This document shows, one piece after another, positions 44,458 through 54,127 of a stretch of 54,127 bases of DNA. This DNA comes from Pseudomonas hunanensis (GTDB lineage: Bacteria; Pseudomonadota; Gammaproteobacteria; Pseudomonadales; Pseudomonadaceae). Both the position numbers and the translations under genes were made by a program. The notes below the pieces were generated by a model. It was not told the DNA's origin. It saw only the letters and a program-made list of their open reading frames with translations, and did no database searches. Each line of letters opens with the position of its first letter. Within the stretch, counting starts at the first letter, position 1. Location of the stretch: NCBI RefSeq assembly GCF_013393325.1, contig NZ_QJRC01000085.1, positions 5,559 to 59,685 of the forward strand, given 5' to 3'.

Positions 44458-45468
44458 TTGTCCGCTCAGATCATCGCGATCGACGCAATGGGCGGGGACT
44501 TCGGTCCCCGCAGCATTGTCCAGGCTAGCATTGCCTGCCTTTCGGCTACCCCCTCGCTGCACCTGACCCTCGTCGGTCAACCCTCCCTCCTAGAAGATCT
44601 TGTCAGCGGCCTTGCGGCTGCGGATCGCGCGCGCCTGCAGATTGTCGCCGCCAGTGAGGTGATCGGCATGGACGAGCGGCCATCTCAGGCGTTGCGCGGC
44701 AAGCCGGACTCGTCGATGCGCATCGCCCTTGAGCTGGTTCGCGACGGCAAGGCTCAGGCCTGCGTCAGTGCTGGCAATACCGGTGCGCTGATGGCGCTAT
44801 CACGCTTCGTGCTCAAGACCTTGCCGGGTATCGATCGGCCAGCCATGGTGGCGGCGATTCCGACCCAGGCGGGTTACTGCCAATTGCTCGACCTGGGGGC
44901 CAACGTCGATTGCAGCGCCGAGAACCTCTACCAGTTCGCTGTGATGGGCTCGGTGGCCGCCCAGGCGCTGGGCGTGCATCGGCCGCGTGTGGCGCTGCTG
45001 AATATCGGCACCGAGGACATCAAGGGCAACCAGCAGGTCAAGCTGGCGGCCAGCCTGTTGCAGAACGCCCGTGGGCTCAACTACGTAGGCTTTGTCGAGG
45101 GTGACGGGCTGTACCGTGGCGAGGCTGATGTAGTGGTGTGCGACGGTTTTGTCGGCAATATCCTGCTCAAGTCCAGCGAGGGGCTGGCAACCATGATCGG
45201 CGCGCGCATCGAGCAGTTGTTCAAGGGTGGCGTGTTGTCGCGGGCCGCCGGGGCGGTAGCGATGCCGCTGCTCAAACGCCTGCAGGCTGACCTGGCGCCG
45301 GCGCGGCACAATGGTGCGAGCTTCCTGGGGTTGCAGGGCATTGTCATCAAGAGCCATGGCTCGGCGGGCGTGCAGGGCTTTCAGAGTGCCATTCAGCGGG
45401 CGTTGATCGAGATTCAGGAAAACCTGCCGCAGCGCTTGCATGGGCGCCTCGAAGACCTGTTGCTTTAG
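44458..45468 (+). CDS. plsX: Phosphate acyltransferase PlsX
   Basis: A 336-aa peripheral membrane enzyme that makes acyl-phosphate from acyl-ACP, the first step to phosphatidic acid. The N-terminus [16 protein letters not shown] is the family signature, so translation must start at the TTG at 44458, three bases after the rpmF stop; no ATG or GTG is available upstream of this motif. [10 protein letters not shown] (about 103) and [12 protein letters not shown] (about 178-189) are further conserved segments. The rare TTG start and poor ribosome-binding site suggest coupling to rpmF. Confidence 0.95.
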   Translation: MSAQIIAIDAMGGDFGPRSIVQASIACLSATPSLHLTLVGQPSLLEDLVSGLAAADRARLQIVAASEVIGMDERPSQALRGKPDSSMRIALELVRDGKAQACVSAGNTGALMALSRFVLKTLPGIDRPAMVAAIPTQAGYCQLLDLGANVDCSAENLYQFAVMGSVAAQALGVHRPRVALLNIGTEDIKGNQQVKLAASLLQNARGLNYVGFVEGDGLYRGEADVVVCDGFVGNILLKSSEGLATMIGARIEQLFKGGVLSRAAGAVAMPLLKRLQADLAPARHNGASFLGLQGIVIKSHGSAGVQGFQSAIQRALIEIQENLPQRLHGRLEDLLL

Positions 45469-45536
45469 GCGTTTTGCCCATGAAGTGCTTAAATGTGACC
45501 GCTTGGTCTGTGCATCCATCCAAGTTTTCAGATTCC

Positions 45537-45559
45537 GCGCCTGGCCCAGGGCCTGGCGC
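45537..45559. promoter_or_regulatory. Palindrome in the fabD leader
   Basis: gcgcctggccc (45537-45547) and gggcctggcgc (45549-45559) form an 11-bp inverted repeat with one mismatch, 37 bp before fabD in the 127-bp gap after plsX. It may be an RNA hairpin or a regulator site for the fab genes. Confidence 0.4.
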
Positions 45560-45595
45560 ACCCTATCCGACGACAAGATCATAAGGGCTTGTTCT

Positions 45596-46534
45596 ATGTC
45601 TGCATCTCTCGCATTCGTCTTTCCCGGTCAAGGTTCCCAGTCGCTGGGCATGCTCGCCGAACTCGGCGCCGAGAAGCCAGTGATCGTCGAAACCTTCAAG
45701 GAGGCCTCCAAGGCACTCGGTTACGACCTGTGGAAGCTGGTCCAGGAAGGCCCGGAGGAGCAACTCAACCAGACCGACAAGACCCAGCCGGCCATCCTCA
45801 CCGCGTCCATCGCGTTGTGGCGCCTGTGGCTGGAAGAGGGCGGCGCACAGCCAGCCTTCGTTTCTGGTCATAGCCTGGGCGAATACAGCGCCCTCGTAGC
45901 TGCTGGCAGCATCACCCTGGCAGACGCCGTTCGCCTGGTCGAGCGCCGTGGCCAGCTGATGCAGGAAGCCGTGCCGGCCGGCCATGGTGCCATGGCCGCC
46001 ATCCTCGGCCTGGACGATGCTGTGGTCGTTGAGCTGTGCGCCGAAGCGGCTGAAGACCAAGTGGTCAGCGCCGTGAACTTCAACTCGCCAGGCCAGGTGG
46101 TCATCGCTGGCAACAAGGCTGCGGTAGACCGCGCCATGGAGCTGTGCAAGGCCAAGGGTGCCAAGCGCGCCCTGCCGCTGGCGGTCAGCGTACCGTCGCA
46201 CTGTGCCCTGATGAAGCCGGCTGCCGAGCGCTTTGCCGAATCGGTCAACGCCATCGAATGGAAGGCCCCGCAGATCCCGGTCGTGCAGAACGTCACCGCC
46301 GCAGTCGCCGCCGACCTCGATGCCCTCAAGCACGACCTGCTGGCACAGCTGTATCAGCCGGTACGCTGGGTCGAGTGCGTACAGGCCTTGGCCGCCAATG
46401 GTGCGGTCAACCTGGTCGAGTGTGGCCCGGGCAAGGTTCTGGCTGGCCTGAACAAGCGTTGCGCCGACGGCGTGACCACCTACAACCTCAATACCCCTGA
46501 CGCCGTCGCCGCCACCCGTGCGGCGCTGGCCTGA
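45596..46534 (+). CDS. fabD: Malonyl-CoA:ACP transacylase
   Basis: A 312-aa enzyme that loads malonyl groups on acyl carrier protein for fatty acid synthesis. FPGQGSQ (about 8-14) forms the oxyanion region, GHSLGEYSALV (about 91-101) holds the nucleophilic serine, RRGQLMQEA has the carboxylate-binding arginine and PSHCALM (about 200) the catalytic histidine. The start is set by these positions; AAGGG lies 9 bases upstream. First of the fabD-fabG-acpP-fabF run. Confidence 0.97.
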   Translation: MSASLAFVFPGQGSQSLGMLAELGAEKPVIVETFKEASKALGYDLWKLVQEGPEEQLNQTDKTQPAILTASIALWRLWLEEGGAQPAFVSGHSLGEYSALVAAGSITLADAVRLVERRGQLMQEAVPAGHGAMAAILGLDDAVVVELCAEAAEDQVVSAVNFNSPGQVVIAGNKAAVDRAMELCKAKGAKRALPLAVSVPSHCALMKPAAERFAESVNAIEWKAPQIPVVQNVTAAVAADLDALKHDLLAQLYQPVRWVECVQALAANGAVNLVECGPGKVLAGLNKRCADGVTTYNLNTPDAVAATRAALA

Positions 46535-46549
46535 TTTGGAGAAGCTTGC

Positions 46550-47290
46550 ATGAGCCTGCAAGGTAAAGTTGCACTGGTCACCGGCGCCAGCCGTGGCATT
46601 GGCCAGGCCATCGCCCTCGAGCTGGGCCGCCAGGGCGCGACCGTGATCGGCACCGCCACTTCGGCGTCCGGTGCCGAGCGCATCGCTGCCACCCTGAAAG
46701 AGCACGGTATCGCCGGTACCGGCATGGAACTGAACGTGACCAGCGCCGAGTCCGTCGAAGCTGTGCTGGGCGCCATCGCCGAGCAGTTCGGCGCACCGGC
46801 AATCCTGGTCAACAACGCCGGCATCACTCGCGACAACCTCATGCTGCGCATGAAGGACGATGAGTGGTTCGACGTGATCGACACCAACCTGAACAGCCTC
46901 TACCGTCTGTCCAAGGGCGTGCTGCGCGGCATGACCAAGGCACGCTGGGGCCGTATCATCAGCATCGGCTCGGTCGTCGGTGCCATGGGCAACGCTGGCC
47001 AGGCCAACTACGCGGCCGCCAAGGCTGGCCTGGAAGGCTTCAGCCGTGCCCTGGCGCGTGAAGTGGGTTCGCGCGGCATCACCGTCAATTCGGTGACCCC
47101 GGGCTTCATCGACACCGACATGACCCGCGAACTGCCAGAAGCGCAGCGCGAAGCCCTGCAGACCCAGATTCCGCTGGGCCGCCTGGGCCAGGCCGACGAA
47201 ATCGCCAAGGTGGTTTCGTTCCTGGCGTCCGACGGTGCAGCCTACGTGACTGGCGCTACCGTGCCGGTCAACGGCGGGATGTACATGTAA
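46550..47290 (+). CDS. fabG: 3-oxoacyl-ACP reductase
   Basis: A 246-aa short-chain dehydrogenase that reduces 3-ketoacyl-ACP with NADPH. TGASRGIG (about 12-19) binds the nucleotide, NNAGIT is at about 87-92, and the catalytic Ser, Tyr and Lys lie in GSVVGAMGNAGQANYAAAKAG (serine about 139, tyrosine about 152, lysine about 156). It ends with the conserved VNGGMYM. Gap of 15 bp from fabD. Confidence 0.97.
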   Translation: MSLQGKVALVTGASRGIGQAIALELGRQGATVIGTATSASGAERIAATLKEHGIAGTGMELNVTSAESVEAVLGAIAEQFGAPAILVNNAGITRDNLMLRMKDDEWFDVIDTNLNSLYRLSKGVLRGMTKARWGRIISIGSVVGAMGNAGQANYAAAKAGLEGFSRALAREVGSRGITVNSVTPGFIDTDMTRELPEAQREALQTQIPLGRLGQADEIAKVVSFLASDGAAYVTGATVPVNGGMYM

Positions 47291-47414
47291 CACTGCAACT
47301 CAATGTGACGGATTTCGTAAAAAAAGAGTCATACTGCGAGCCTAAAATCCGTTATAAAGCTGCAACCAGATTCCAGGCAGCGGGTGCGGTGACTAGCCTG
47401 AAGGTGCGTTTCGC

Positions 47415-47442
47415 TTGAAAAGCGAACGTCTTTCTATAAAAT
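47415..47442 (+). promoter_or_regulatory. Promoter of acpP
   Basis: TTGAAA (47415-47420) and TAAAAT (47437-47442), 16 bases apart, precede acpP by about 50 bp. The -35 lies in the loop of a small hairpin (tcgctt/aagcga). ACP is very abundant, so its own strong promoter is expected within the fab cluster. Confidence 0.6.
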
Positions 47443-47493
47443 TAGCCACCGGCCAGCTGCCTGACATATGTCCATTAGGAGTGAAAACTAGGT

Positions 47494-47730
47494 ATGAGCA
47501 CCATCGAAGAACGCGTCAAGAAAATCGTCGCCGAGCAACTGGGCGTGAAGGAAGATGAAGTGACCAACGAGAAGTCCTTCGTCGATGACCTGGGTGCCGA
47601 TTCGCTTGACACCGTTGAGCTGGTGATGGCTCTGGAAGAGGAATTCGAGACCGAAATCCCTGACGAAGAAGCCGAGAAAATCACTACCGTTCAAGCCGCT
47701 ATCGACTACGTCAACAGCCACAAGGCCTAA
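47494..47730 (+). CDS. acpP: Acyl carrier protein
   Basis: A 78-aa, strongly acidic four-helix protein that carries growing acyl chains. [12 protein letters not shown] contains the serine (about residue 37) that receives 4'-phosphopantetheine. TAGGAG lies upstream of the ATG. It is preceded by a 203-bp gap with a promoter and followed by a terminator, so it can be made apart from its neighbours. Confidence 0.98.
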   Translation: MSTIEERVKKIVAEQLGVKEDEVTNEKSFVDDLGADSLDTVELVMALEEEFETEIPDEEAEKITTVQAAIDYVNSHKA

Positions 47731-47757
47731 GACGCTGTAGTCGTCGCTTCTTGACGA

Positions 47758-47795
47758 GAAAAACCGCACTGCCTTTGCCGGCGTGCGGTTTTTTC
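47758..47795 (+). terminator. Rho-independent terminator after acpP
   Basis: gaaaaaccgcac (47758-47769) and gtgcggtttttt (47783-47794) form a 12-bp stem (one end G-T) with a T6 tail. It lies 28 bp past the acpP stop and should produce a short, abundant acpP message. Confidence 0.93.
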
Positions 47796-47873
47796 TTTGC
47801 GAACGCGCTGCATCTTGGCGAGCCGGCTTCGCTCACCGCGCACCAAGAGCCTGTTGCCATTCCATTCCAGCGC

Positions 47874-47902
47874 TTGAATGTAATCGCAAGAGACTCTGTT
47901 AT
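47874..47902 (+). promoter_or_regulatory. Weak promoter candidate of fabF
   Basis: TTGAAT and TGTTAT with 17-base spacing precede fabF by about 20 bp. Each element matches consensus at four positions. A promoter is expected because the acpP terminator lies upstream. Confidence 0.35.
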
Positions 47903-47919
47903 TAGAAAAGGAGAGTACT

Positions 47920-49164
47920 GTGTCGCGTAGACGCGTCGTGGTCACCGGTATGGGTATGCTGTCGCCACTGGGTACCGATGTACCGAGCACCTGGCAGGGC
48001 ATTCTGGCTGGCCGCAGTGGCATCGGTCCGATCGAACACACGGACCTGTCTGCCTACTCCACCCGTTTTGGCGGCTCGGTGAAAGGCTTCGAGGTTGAGC
48101 AGTACCTGTCGGCCAAAGAGGCCCGCAAACTCGACCTGTTCATCCAGTACGGCCTGGCGGCCGGTTTCCAGGCGGTGCGTAATGCTGGCCTGGAGGTCAC
48201 CGACGCCAACCGCGAGCGTATTGGCGTGGCCATGGGCTCGGGTATCGGTGGTCTGACCAACATCGAAGAAACCAGCCGCACCCTGCACGATTCGGGGCCG
48301 CGCCGCATTTCGCCGTTTTTTGTGCCAGGTTCGATCATCAACATGATCTCCGGGTTCCTGTCGATCCACCTGGGTCTGCAAGGGCCGAATTACGCCATCG
48401 CCACCGCTTGCACCACCGGCACCCATTGCATCGGCATGGCCGCGCGCAATATCGCCTACGGTGAAGCTGACGTGATGATCGCCGGTGGTGCCGAAATGGC
48501 AGCCTGCGGCCTGGGCATGGGCGGTTTCGGTGCTTCGCGTGCACTGTCCACCCGCAACGACGAGCCAAGCCGTGCCAGCCGCCCGTGGGACAAGGGCCGT
48601 GACGGCTTTGTGCTGTCCGACGGTGCCGGTGCCCTGGTACTTGAAGAGCTGGAGCATGCCAAGGCCCGTGGTGCGACCATCTACGCCGAGCTGGTTGGCT
48701 TTGGCATGAGCGGCGACGCCTACCACATGACTTCGCCTCCCGACACCGGTGAAGGCGCTGCCCGCTGCATGGCCAACGCGCTGCGCGATGCTGGCATCCA
48801 GCCGGAAGAAGTCAGCTACATCAACGCCCACGGCACCTCGACCCCAGCGGGCGATGTGGCCGAAGTGGCTGCGATCAAGCGCGTATTCGGTGAGCATGCC
48901 TACAAGCTGGCGGTCAGCTCGACCAAGTCGATGACCGGCCACTTGCTGGGTGCCGCGGGTGCGGTGGAAGCGATCTTCAGCGTGCTGGCCATCAACAGCC
49001 AGATGGCCCCGCCCACCATCAACCTGGACGAGCCGGACGAAGGTTGCGACCTCGACTTCGTGCCACACCATGCGCGCAGCATGCCGATCGACGTGGTGTT
49101 GTCCAACTCGTTCGGCTTTGGCGGCACCAACGGCTCGCTGGTGTTCCGCCGGTTCGCCGGTTGA
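47920..49164 (+). CDS. fabF: Beta-ketoacyl-ACP synthase II
   Basis: A 414-aa condensing enzyme that extends acyl-ACP with malonyl-ACP. The catalytic cysteine is in [12 protein letters not shown] (about 164), the two histidines in [12 protein letters not shown] (about 304) and [13 protein letters not shown] (about 341), and GFGGTNGSL lies near the C-terminus. It starts with GTG, preceded by AAAGGAGAG. The stop overlaps the start of pabC by one base. Confidence 0.97.
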   Translation: MSRRRVVVTGMGMLSPLGTDVPSTWQGILAGRSGIGPIEHTDLSAYSTRFGGSVKGFEVEQYLSAKEARKLDLFIQYGLAAGFQAVRNAGLEVTDANRERIGVAMGSGIGGLTNIEETSRTLHDSGPRRISPFFVPGSIINMISGFLSIHLGLQGPNYAIATACTTGTHCIGMAARNIAYGEADVMIAGGAEMAACGLGMGGFGASRALSTRNDEPSRASRPWDKGRDGFVLSDGAGALVLEELEHAKARGATIYAELVGFGMSGDAYHMTSPPDTGEGAARCMANALRDAGIQPEEVSYINAHGTSTPAGDVAEVAAIKRVFGEHAYKLAVSSTKSMTGHLLGAAGAVEAIFSVLAINSQMAPPTINLDEPDEGCDLDFVPHHARSMPIDVVLSNSFGFGGTNGSLVFRRFAG

Positions 49165-49979
49165 TGCACAGCTGGATCGATGGCCAGCCGGCGACTGCAG
49201 TCAACCTGCAGAATCGCGGCCTGGCCTACGGCGATGGGTTGTTCGAAACCATCGCCGTGCGTGGCGGTCGGCCCAGCTTGCTGGACGGTCATCTCGCACG
49301 CCTGGCGCTGGGGTGTCAGCGCCTGGCGATCGGCGCCGACCTGGCGCTGGTGCGCGACGAACTGCTGCGTTACGCCAGCCAGCTCGGTGAAGGCGTCGCC
49401 AAACTCATTCTTACGCGTGGCGACAGCCAGCGTGGCTATGCGCCGGTTGCGGGTGCCGCGCCGCGGCGCATCCTGCAAGGCAGCCCATTACCCAGCTATC
49501 CTGTCGAGCATGCCGAACACGGCGTGCGTTTGTTCCCTTGCCAGACACGCCTTGGGGAACAACCCTTGCTGGCCGGCCTCAAACACCTCAACCGCCTTGA
49601 GCAGGTACTGGCCCGTGCCGAGTGGCAGGACAGTGAACATGCCGAAGGGTTGATGCGTGACGGGCAGGGCAGGGTGATCGAAGGGGTGTACAGCAATCTG
49701 TTCCTTGTACGTGATGGCGTGCTGCTCACCGCCGACCTTGGCCGTTGTGGTGTGGCTGGGGTGATGCGTGGCGCGTTGCTGGAGCAGGCCCAACTGCTGG
49801 GTATTGCGGTGCAGGTCTGCGACCTGCCCTACGATGCGCTGGAGCAGGCTGATGAAGTATTTGTTTGCAACAGCGTCTACGGTGTCTGGCCCGTACGTGG
49901 CGTAGCCGCGCTAAACTGGTCGCCGGGCCCGCTCACCCGAACACTGCAGGCCGTTGCCCGTACGTTACTGGAAACCTGA
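49164..49979 (+). CDS. pabC: Aminodeoxychorismate lyase
   Basis: A 271-aa pyridoxal-phosphate enzyme that releases p-aminobenzoate for folate synthesis. It has NRGLAYGDGLFETIAV (about 16-31), the lysine that binds the cofactor in LKHLNRLEQV (about 140) and EGVYSNLFLV (about 172-181) with the conserved glutamate. The position between fabF and mltG is typical of gammaproteobacteria. The ATG overlaps the fabF stop by one base. Confidence 0.94.
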   Translation: MHSWIDGQPATAVNLQNRGLAYGDGLFETIAVRGGRPSLLDGHLARLALGCQRLAIGADLALVRDELLRYASQLGEGVAKLILTRGDSQRGYAPVAGAAPRRILQGSPLPSYPVEHAEHGVRLFPCQTRLGEQPLLAGLKHLNRLEQVLARAEWQDSEHAEGLMRDGQGRVIEGVYSNLFLVRDGVLLTADLGRCGVAGVMRGALLEQAQLLGIAVQVCDLPYDALEQADEVFVCNSVYGVWPVRGVAALNWSPGPLTRTLQAVARTLLET

Positions 49980-49983
49980 ATTC

Positions 49984-51186
49984 GTGAGACGTAAATTCCT
50001 GCTGTTGCTGGAAATGGGTCTGATCCTCGCCGGCCTGGCGCTAGGCTGGTCGGCCTGGAAGGTCAACTCGGTCCTGGAGCAGCCCTTGCACGTGACGCAG
50101 GAGCGCCTGCTCGACGTGCCCAATGGTACTACCCCCAACCGCATGTTCTATCGCATGCAAACGGAAGGGTTGCTCGACGACGCCGTCTGGTTGCGCTTGT
50201 ACTGGCGCTTCAACATGGCGGGTACCCCGCTGCATACCGGAGAGTATCGCCTTACCCCCGGCATGACCGTCGAGCAGCTGTTCGATGCCTGGCGCCGGGG
50301 CGACGTGGTGCAGTACAACCTGACCTTGGTCGAAGGCTGGACCTTCCGCCAGGTGCGCTCGGCCGTGGCCAAGCATGAAAAGATCAAACATACCCTGGAG
50401 GGCTTGTCGGACGCCGAGGTCATGGACAAGCTCGGCCATACCGGTGTGTTCCCCGAAGGCCGCTTCTTCCCGGACACCTACCGCTTCGTACGGGGCATGA
50501 GTGACGTCGAGTTGCTGCAGCAGGCCTACATGCGCCTGGATGAAGTGTTGGCCAAGGAGTGGGCCGAACGCACGACCGACCTGCCGTATCGCGACCCGTA
50601 CCAGGCGTTGATCATGGCCTCCCTTGTGGAAAAGGAAACCGGAATTCCGCAGGAGCGCGGGCAGATTGCCGGCGTGTTCGTGAGGCGCATGCGCCTGGGC
50701 ATGATGCTGCAGACCGACCCGACAGTGATCTACGGCATGGGTGAACGCTACAACGGCAAGATCACCCGCGCCGACCTGCGCGAGCCTACGCCCTACAACA
50801 CCTACACCATGACAGGCCTGCCGCCGACCCCGATCGCCATGGTTGGCCGCGAGGCTATTCACGCGGCACTGAACCCGTCCGATGGCACCAGCCTGTACTT
50901 CGTCGCTCGTGGCGATGGCAGCCATGTGTTCTCCGATGACCTCGATGATCATAATTCGGCGGTGCGCGAGTTCCAGCTCAAGCGCCGGGCGGACTACCGT
51001 TCCAGCCCCGCGCCGCAGCAAGACACCAAGCCAGGCGTGGATGACGCCGACGACGCGCAGCAGCCTGAGCCGCCAGCGGCGGACGAGCCGGCCGCGCAGC
51101 CAGCGCCCGATGAACCGCCCGTGCAGGATGCCCCTGCCGGCGGTGCGCAAGCGGCCGAACGGCCAACGCCTGACGAACAACATTGA
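49984..51186 (+). CDS. mltG: Endolytic transglycosylase MltG
   Basis: A 400-aa inner-membrane enzyme that cuts nascent peptidoglycan strands and sets their length. One N-terminal helix (about 6-25) anchors a periplasmic YceG domain. The catalytic glutamate lies in ASLVEKETGIPQERG (about 220), followed by LQTDPTVIYGMG. The last 55 residues are a Pro/Ala/Asp-rich tail not part of the fold. The start is GTG at 49984, 5 bp after pabC; the open frame overlapping pabC is rejected. Confidence 0.94.
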   Translation: MRRKFLLLLEMGLILAGLALGWSAWKVNSVLEQPLHVTQERLLDVPNGTTPNRMFYRMQTEGLLDDAVWLRLYWRFNMAGTPLHTGEYRLTPGMTVEQLFDAWRRGDVVQYNLTLVEGWTFRQVRSAVAKHEKIKHTLEGLSDAEVMDKLGHTGVFPEGRFFPDTYRFVRGMSDVELLQQAYMRLDEVLAKEWAERTTDLPYRDPYQALIMASLVEKETGIPQERGQIAGVFVRRMRLGMMLQTDPTVIYGMGERYNGKITRADLREPTPYNTYTMTGLPPTPIAMVGREAIHAALNPSDGTSLYFVARGDGSHVFSDDLDDHNSAVREFQLKRRADYRSSPAPQQDTKPGVDDADDAQQPEPPAADEPAAQPAPDEPPVQDAPAGGAQAAERPTPDEQH

Positions 51187-52807
<1,621 letters not shown>

Positions 52808-52837
52808 TATCCCATTTTTCATGTGTGCTGTTATCCC

Positions 52838-53620
52838 ATGCTTGTAGATTCCCATTGCCACCTCGACCGTCTTGACCTCAGCGCCCACCAGGGCTCGCTC
52901 GATGCTGCCCTGCAGGCGGCGCGTGAGCGCGGGGTCGGGCATTTCCTGTGCATTGGCGTGAGTGCCGAGAATGCTGGCGCGGTGAAGGCGCTTAGCGAGC
53001 AGTACGCTGACGTCGACTGCTCGGTGGGTGTGCACCCGCTGGACTTGGCTCCAGGCGAAACCCCGGCGCTGGAATGGCTGTTGCGCGAACTGGCCCACCC
53101 GCATGCAGTGGCGATTGGCGAAACCGGGCTGGATTACCACTACGAGCCGGAGGCTGCCGAGCTGCAGCAGGCCTCGTTCCGCTTGCACCTGGAGGCCTCG
53201 CGGCAGACCGGCAAACCGGTGATCGTGCATACGCGGGCGGCCCGTGCCGATACCTTGGCGCTGTTGCGCGAGGCCAGCTTGCCGCAGGCTGGCGTGCTGC
53301 ACTGCTTTACCGAGGACTGGGACATGGCCAAGGCCGCACTGGACCTGGGGTATTACATTTCGCTGTCTGGCATTGTGACCTTCCGCAATGCTGATGCCCT
53401 GCGTGAGGTGGCGCGGCAGGTGCCGGTTGATCGGTTGCTGGTGGAGACCGATTCGCCTTATCTGGCTCCGATTCCGTATCGCGGCAAGCCGAACTTGCCG
53501 CAGTATGTGCGGGAAGTGGCGGAGTATGTGGCTTCGTTGCGCGGGGCCAGTTATGAGCAACTGGCCGAGCAGACCACCGCCAACTTCAAGCGGTTGTTCC
53601 CGTTGGCGCGGGTGGCCTGA
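52838..53620 (+). CDS. tatD: TatD family metal-dependent hydrolase
   Basis: A 260-aa enzyme of the TatD DNase family. Metal ligands are visible in DSHCHLD (residues 4-10), GETGLDYH (about 92), VIVHTRAA (about 130), LHCFT (about 155) and ETDSPYLAP (about 205). The family has 3'-5' exonuclease activity and takes part in DNA repair or turnover. The start at 52838 follows family conservation. The usual pilZ gene between holB and tatD is missing. Confidence 0.94.
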   Translation: MLVDSHCHLDRLDLSAHQGSLDAALQAARERGVGHFLCIGVSAENAGAVKALSEQYADVDCSVGVHPLDLAPGETPALEWLLRELAHPHAVAIGETGLDYHYEPEAAELQQASFRLHLEASRQTGKPVIVHTRAARADTLALLREASLPQAGVLHCFTEDWDMAKAALDLGYYISLSGIVTFRNADALREVARQVPVDRLLVETDSPYLAPIPYRGKPNLPQYVREVAEYVASLRGASYEQLAEQTTANFKRLFPLARVA

Positions 53621-53636
53621 TAGAGCACGAGCCTGA

Positions 53637-53672
53637 TTGCTCTTGCTCTTGCTCTTGCTCTTGCTCTTGCTT
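53637..53672 (+). repeat. Hexanucleotide tandem repeat (TTGCTC)5 plus TTGCTT
   Basis: Five perfect TTGCTC copies and one variant lie 17 bp after the tatD stop. Such repeats change copy number by slippage and are useful strain markers. No coding role is apparent. Confidence 0.95.
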
Positions 53673-53758
53673 CGGCTTTTGCTTCTAAGCGCGCGGTAGT
53701 TCAGGCGACGCAGATTGCGACTTCAGGAGGCCGAGCGCAGGGCTTGCGGAGGGAGGTG

Positions 53759-53862
53759 ACGGGCATGGATGCCCGTCAAGCGCTGGGCCCCAGGATGGGG
53801 CCTGCAGCGCGGTCCTCCCGGGAGCAAGCCCGGAGCGAGGGGACCCCGAAGCGTAGCGTAGG
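53759..53862. repeat. Run of four adjacent hairpins
   Basis: Stems are at 53759-53778 (gacgggca/tgcccgtc), 53781-53811 (two-part stem with a 2-base bulge), 53812-53846 (ggtcc/ggacc with an inner ccggg-type stem) and about 53843-53862 (cccc/gggg). Over 100 bases are almost all paired, which suggests a structured RNA or a mobile repeat. I do not recognise the family. Confidence 0.65.
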
Positions 53863-53886
53863 GGCCGGATGATGGGAGCGGACGGT

Positions 53887-53943
53887 TTTTGGTTCCTTTT
53901 TGCCACGACAAAAAGGGACCCGCCGTAAGGGCGGAAAGGTGAC
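53887..53943 (+). repeat. Inverted repeat element, copy A
   Basis: A 57-bp copy of an element that starts TTTTTGGTT, contains the small hairpin CTTTTTG..ACAAAAAG and then CGCCGTAAGGGCG, and ends AAAGGTGA. It matches the reverse complement of copy B over most of its length. Confidence 0.8.
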
Positions 53944-54067
53944 TTTGCGCCACCTGAGTGAATGAATGTTTACTCGGTGTGAAGGCCCACATCCAAGAAG
54001 CAAGAAGCAAGGCAGTTTTGACTGTTTTGACTCAGCGAACAGTCCGTTTGCGATGGCGACACTGACT

Positions 54068-54127
54068 CACCTTTTCGCCCTTACGGCGAGTCACTTTTTG
54101 TCAAACGCGACAAAAAGTAACCAAAAA
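54068..54127 (-). repeat. Inverted repeat element, copy B, reaching the window end
   Basis: The minus strand reads TTTTTGGTTAC, then hairpin CTTTTTGTC..GACAAAAAG, then CGCCGTAAGGGCG and AAAGGTGA, as in copy A. Together the copies flank about 124 bp. The element may go on beyond the window. Confidence 0.8.

Larger units (their letters stand above)
53621..54127. other. Non-coding repeat-rich region at the window end
   Basis: No gene is supported in this 507-bp stretch. It holds, in order, a hexanucleotide repeat, a run of hairpins, one copy of a short structured element, about 125 bp of unmarked sequence and a second inverted copy cut by the window end. Open frames here are short, low complexity and lack ribosome-binding sites. 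It has the look of a dispersed intergenic repeat family. Confidence 0.75.

Noticed and set aside
45563..47293. 576-codon minus-strand frame opposite fabD and fabG
   Set aside because: Shadow of two certain fatty acid genes with normal codon use on the plus strand.
52808..52839. Direct repeat TATCCCAT as the scar of a pilZ deletion
   Set aside because: A deletion between direct repeats should leave one copy; both remain, so this gives no proof of mechanism.
53637..53672. Hexanucleotide repeat as a CRISPR or origin iteron
   Set aside because: Six-base units with no spacers, no AT-rich region and no replication gene near.
53685..54010. Short open frames in the terminal repeat region
   Set aside because: They cover hairpins and inverted repeats, lack ribosome-binding sites and overlap each other.

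Overview
The window looks like a chromosome segment of a fluorescent Pseudomonas, most likely of the P. putida group. The evidence is the gene order comEC, exbB, exbD, lpxK, Trm112, kdsB, ptpA, murB, rne, rluC, HAD, sppA, maf, yceD, rpmF, plsX, fabD, fabG, acpP, fabF, pabC, mltG, tmk, holB, tatD. This matches the gene order I know from P. aeruginosa and its relatives. GC-rich codon use supports the same placement. Species cannot be fixed from the sequence alone.

Region 1 (about 1-21,635) is accessory DNA and is visibly richer in A and T than the rest. A minus-strand pair holds a secreted protein with a triplicated cysteine-bounded motif (5173-6408), coupled by an ATGA overlap to a complete RHS/YD-repeat protein with a variable C-terminal tip (107-5176). 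Facing away from it is a plus-strand array. In order, this holds a 603-aa beta-rich protein, a 995-aa protein with a possible TULIP/P47-like start, a second RHS protein that stops before the core and tip, a 675-aa beta-rich protein, an autotransporter, and a 487-aa beta-rich protein. Three of the plus-strand genes (603-aa, tip-less RHS, autotransporter) carry G7-G9 runs inside coding sequence. The two RHS genes form a diverged inverted repeat. I read the region as an uncharacterised RHS toxin and surface-protein locus; its function is not established.

Region 2 (21,640-29,300) begins with a fimbrial subunit and chaperone that have no usher. It continues with a small conserved gene, a FadE-type acyl-CoA dehydrogenase, a glutathione S-transferase, a two-gene ABC exporter and a DUF2062 protein whose 3' end runs into the permease gene.

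Region 3 (29,399-36,222) is a tightly packed, partly overlapping plus-strand run. It covers DNA uptake (comEC), a proton channel pair (exbB/exbD), lipid A and KDO synthesis (lpxK, kdsB), a small phosphatase and murB. A strong bidirectional terminator separates it from rne.

Region 4 (36,328-43,634) has RNase E reading leftward with a long leader. rluC, a HAD phosphatase and sppA read rightward, and maf reads leftward. Region 5 (43,731-53,620) is the conserved yceD-rpmF-plsX-fab cluster followed by pabC-mltG-tmk-holB-tatD. It joins phospholipid and fatty acid initiation to ribosomal, peptidoglycan and DNA replication functions. pilZ, which lies between holB and tatD in P. aeruginosa, is absent.

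Region 6 (53,621-54,127) is non-coding. It holds a hexanucleotide tandem repeat, a run of four hairpins, and two inverted copies of a roughly 57-60 bp element, the second cut by the window edge. No tRNA, rRNA, CRISPR array or transposase was seen.
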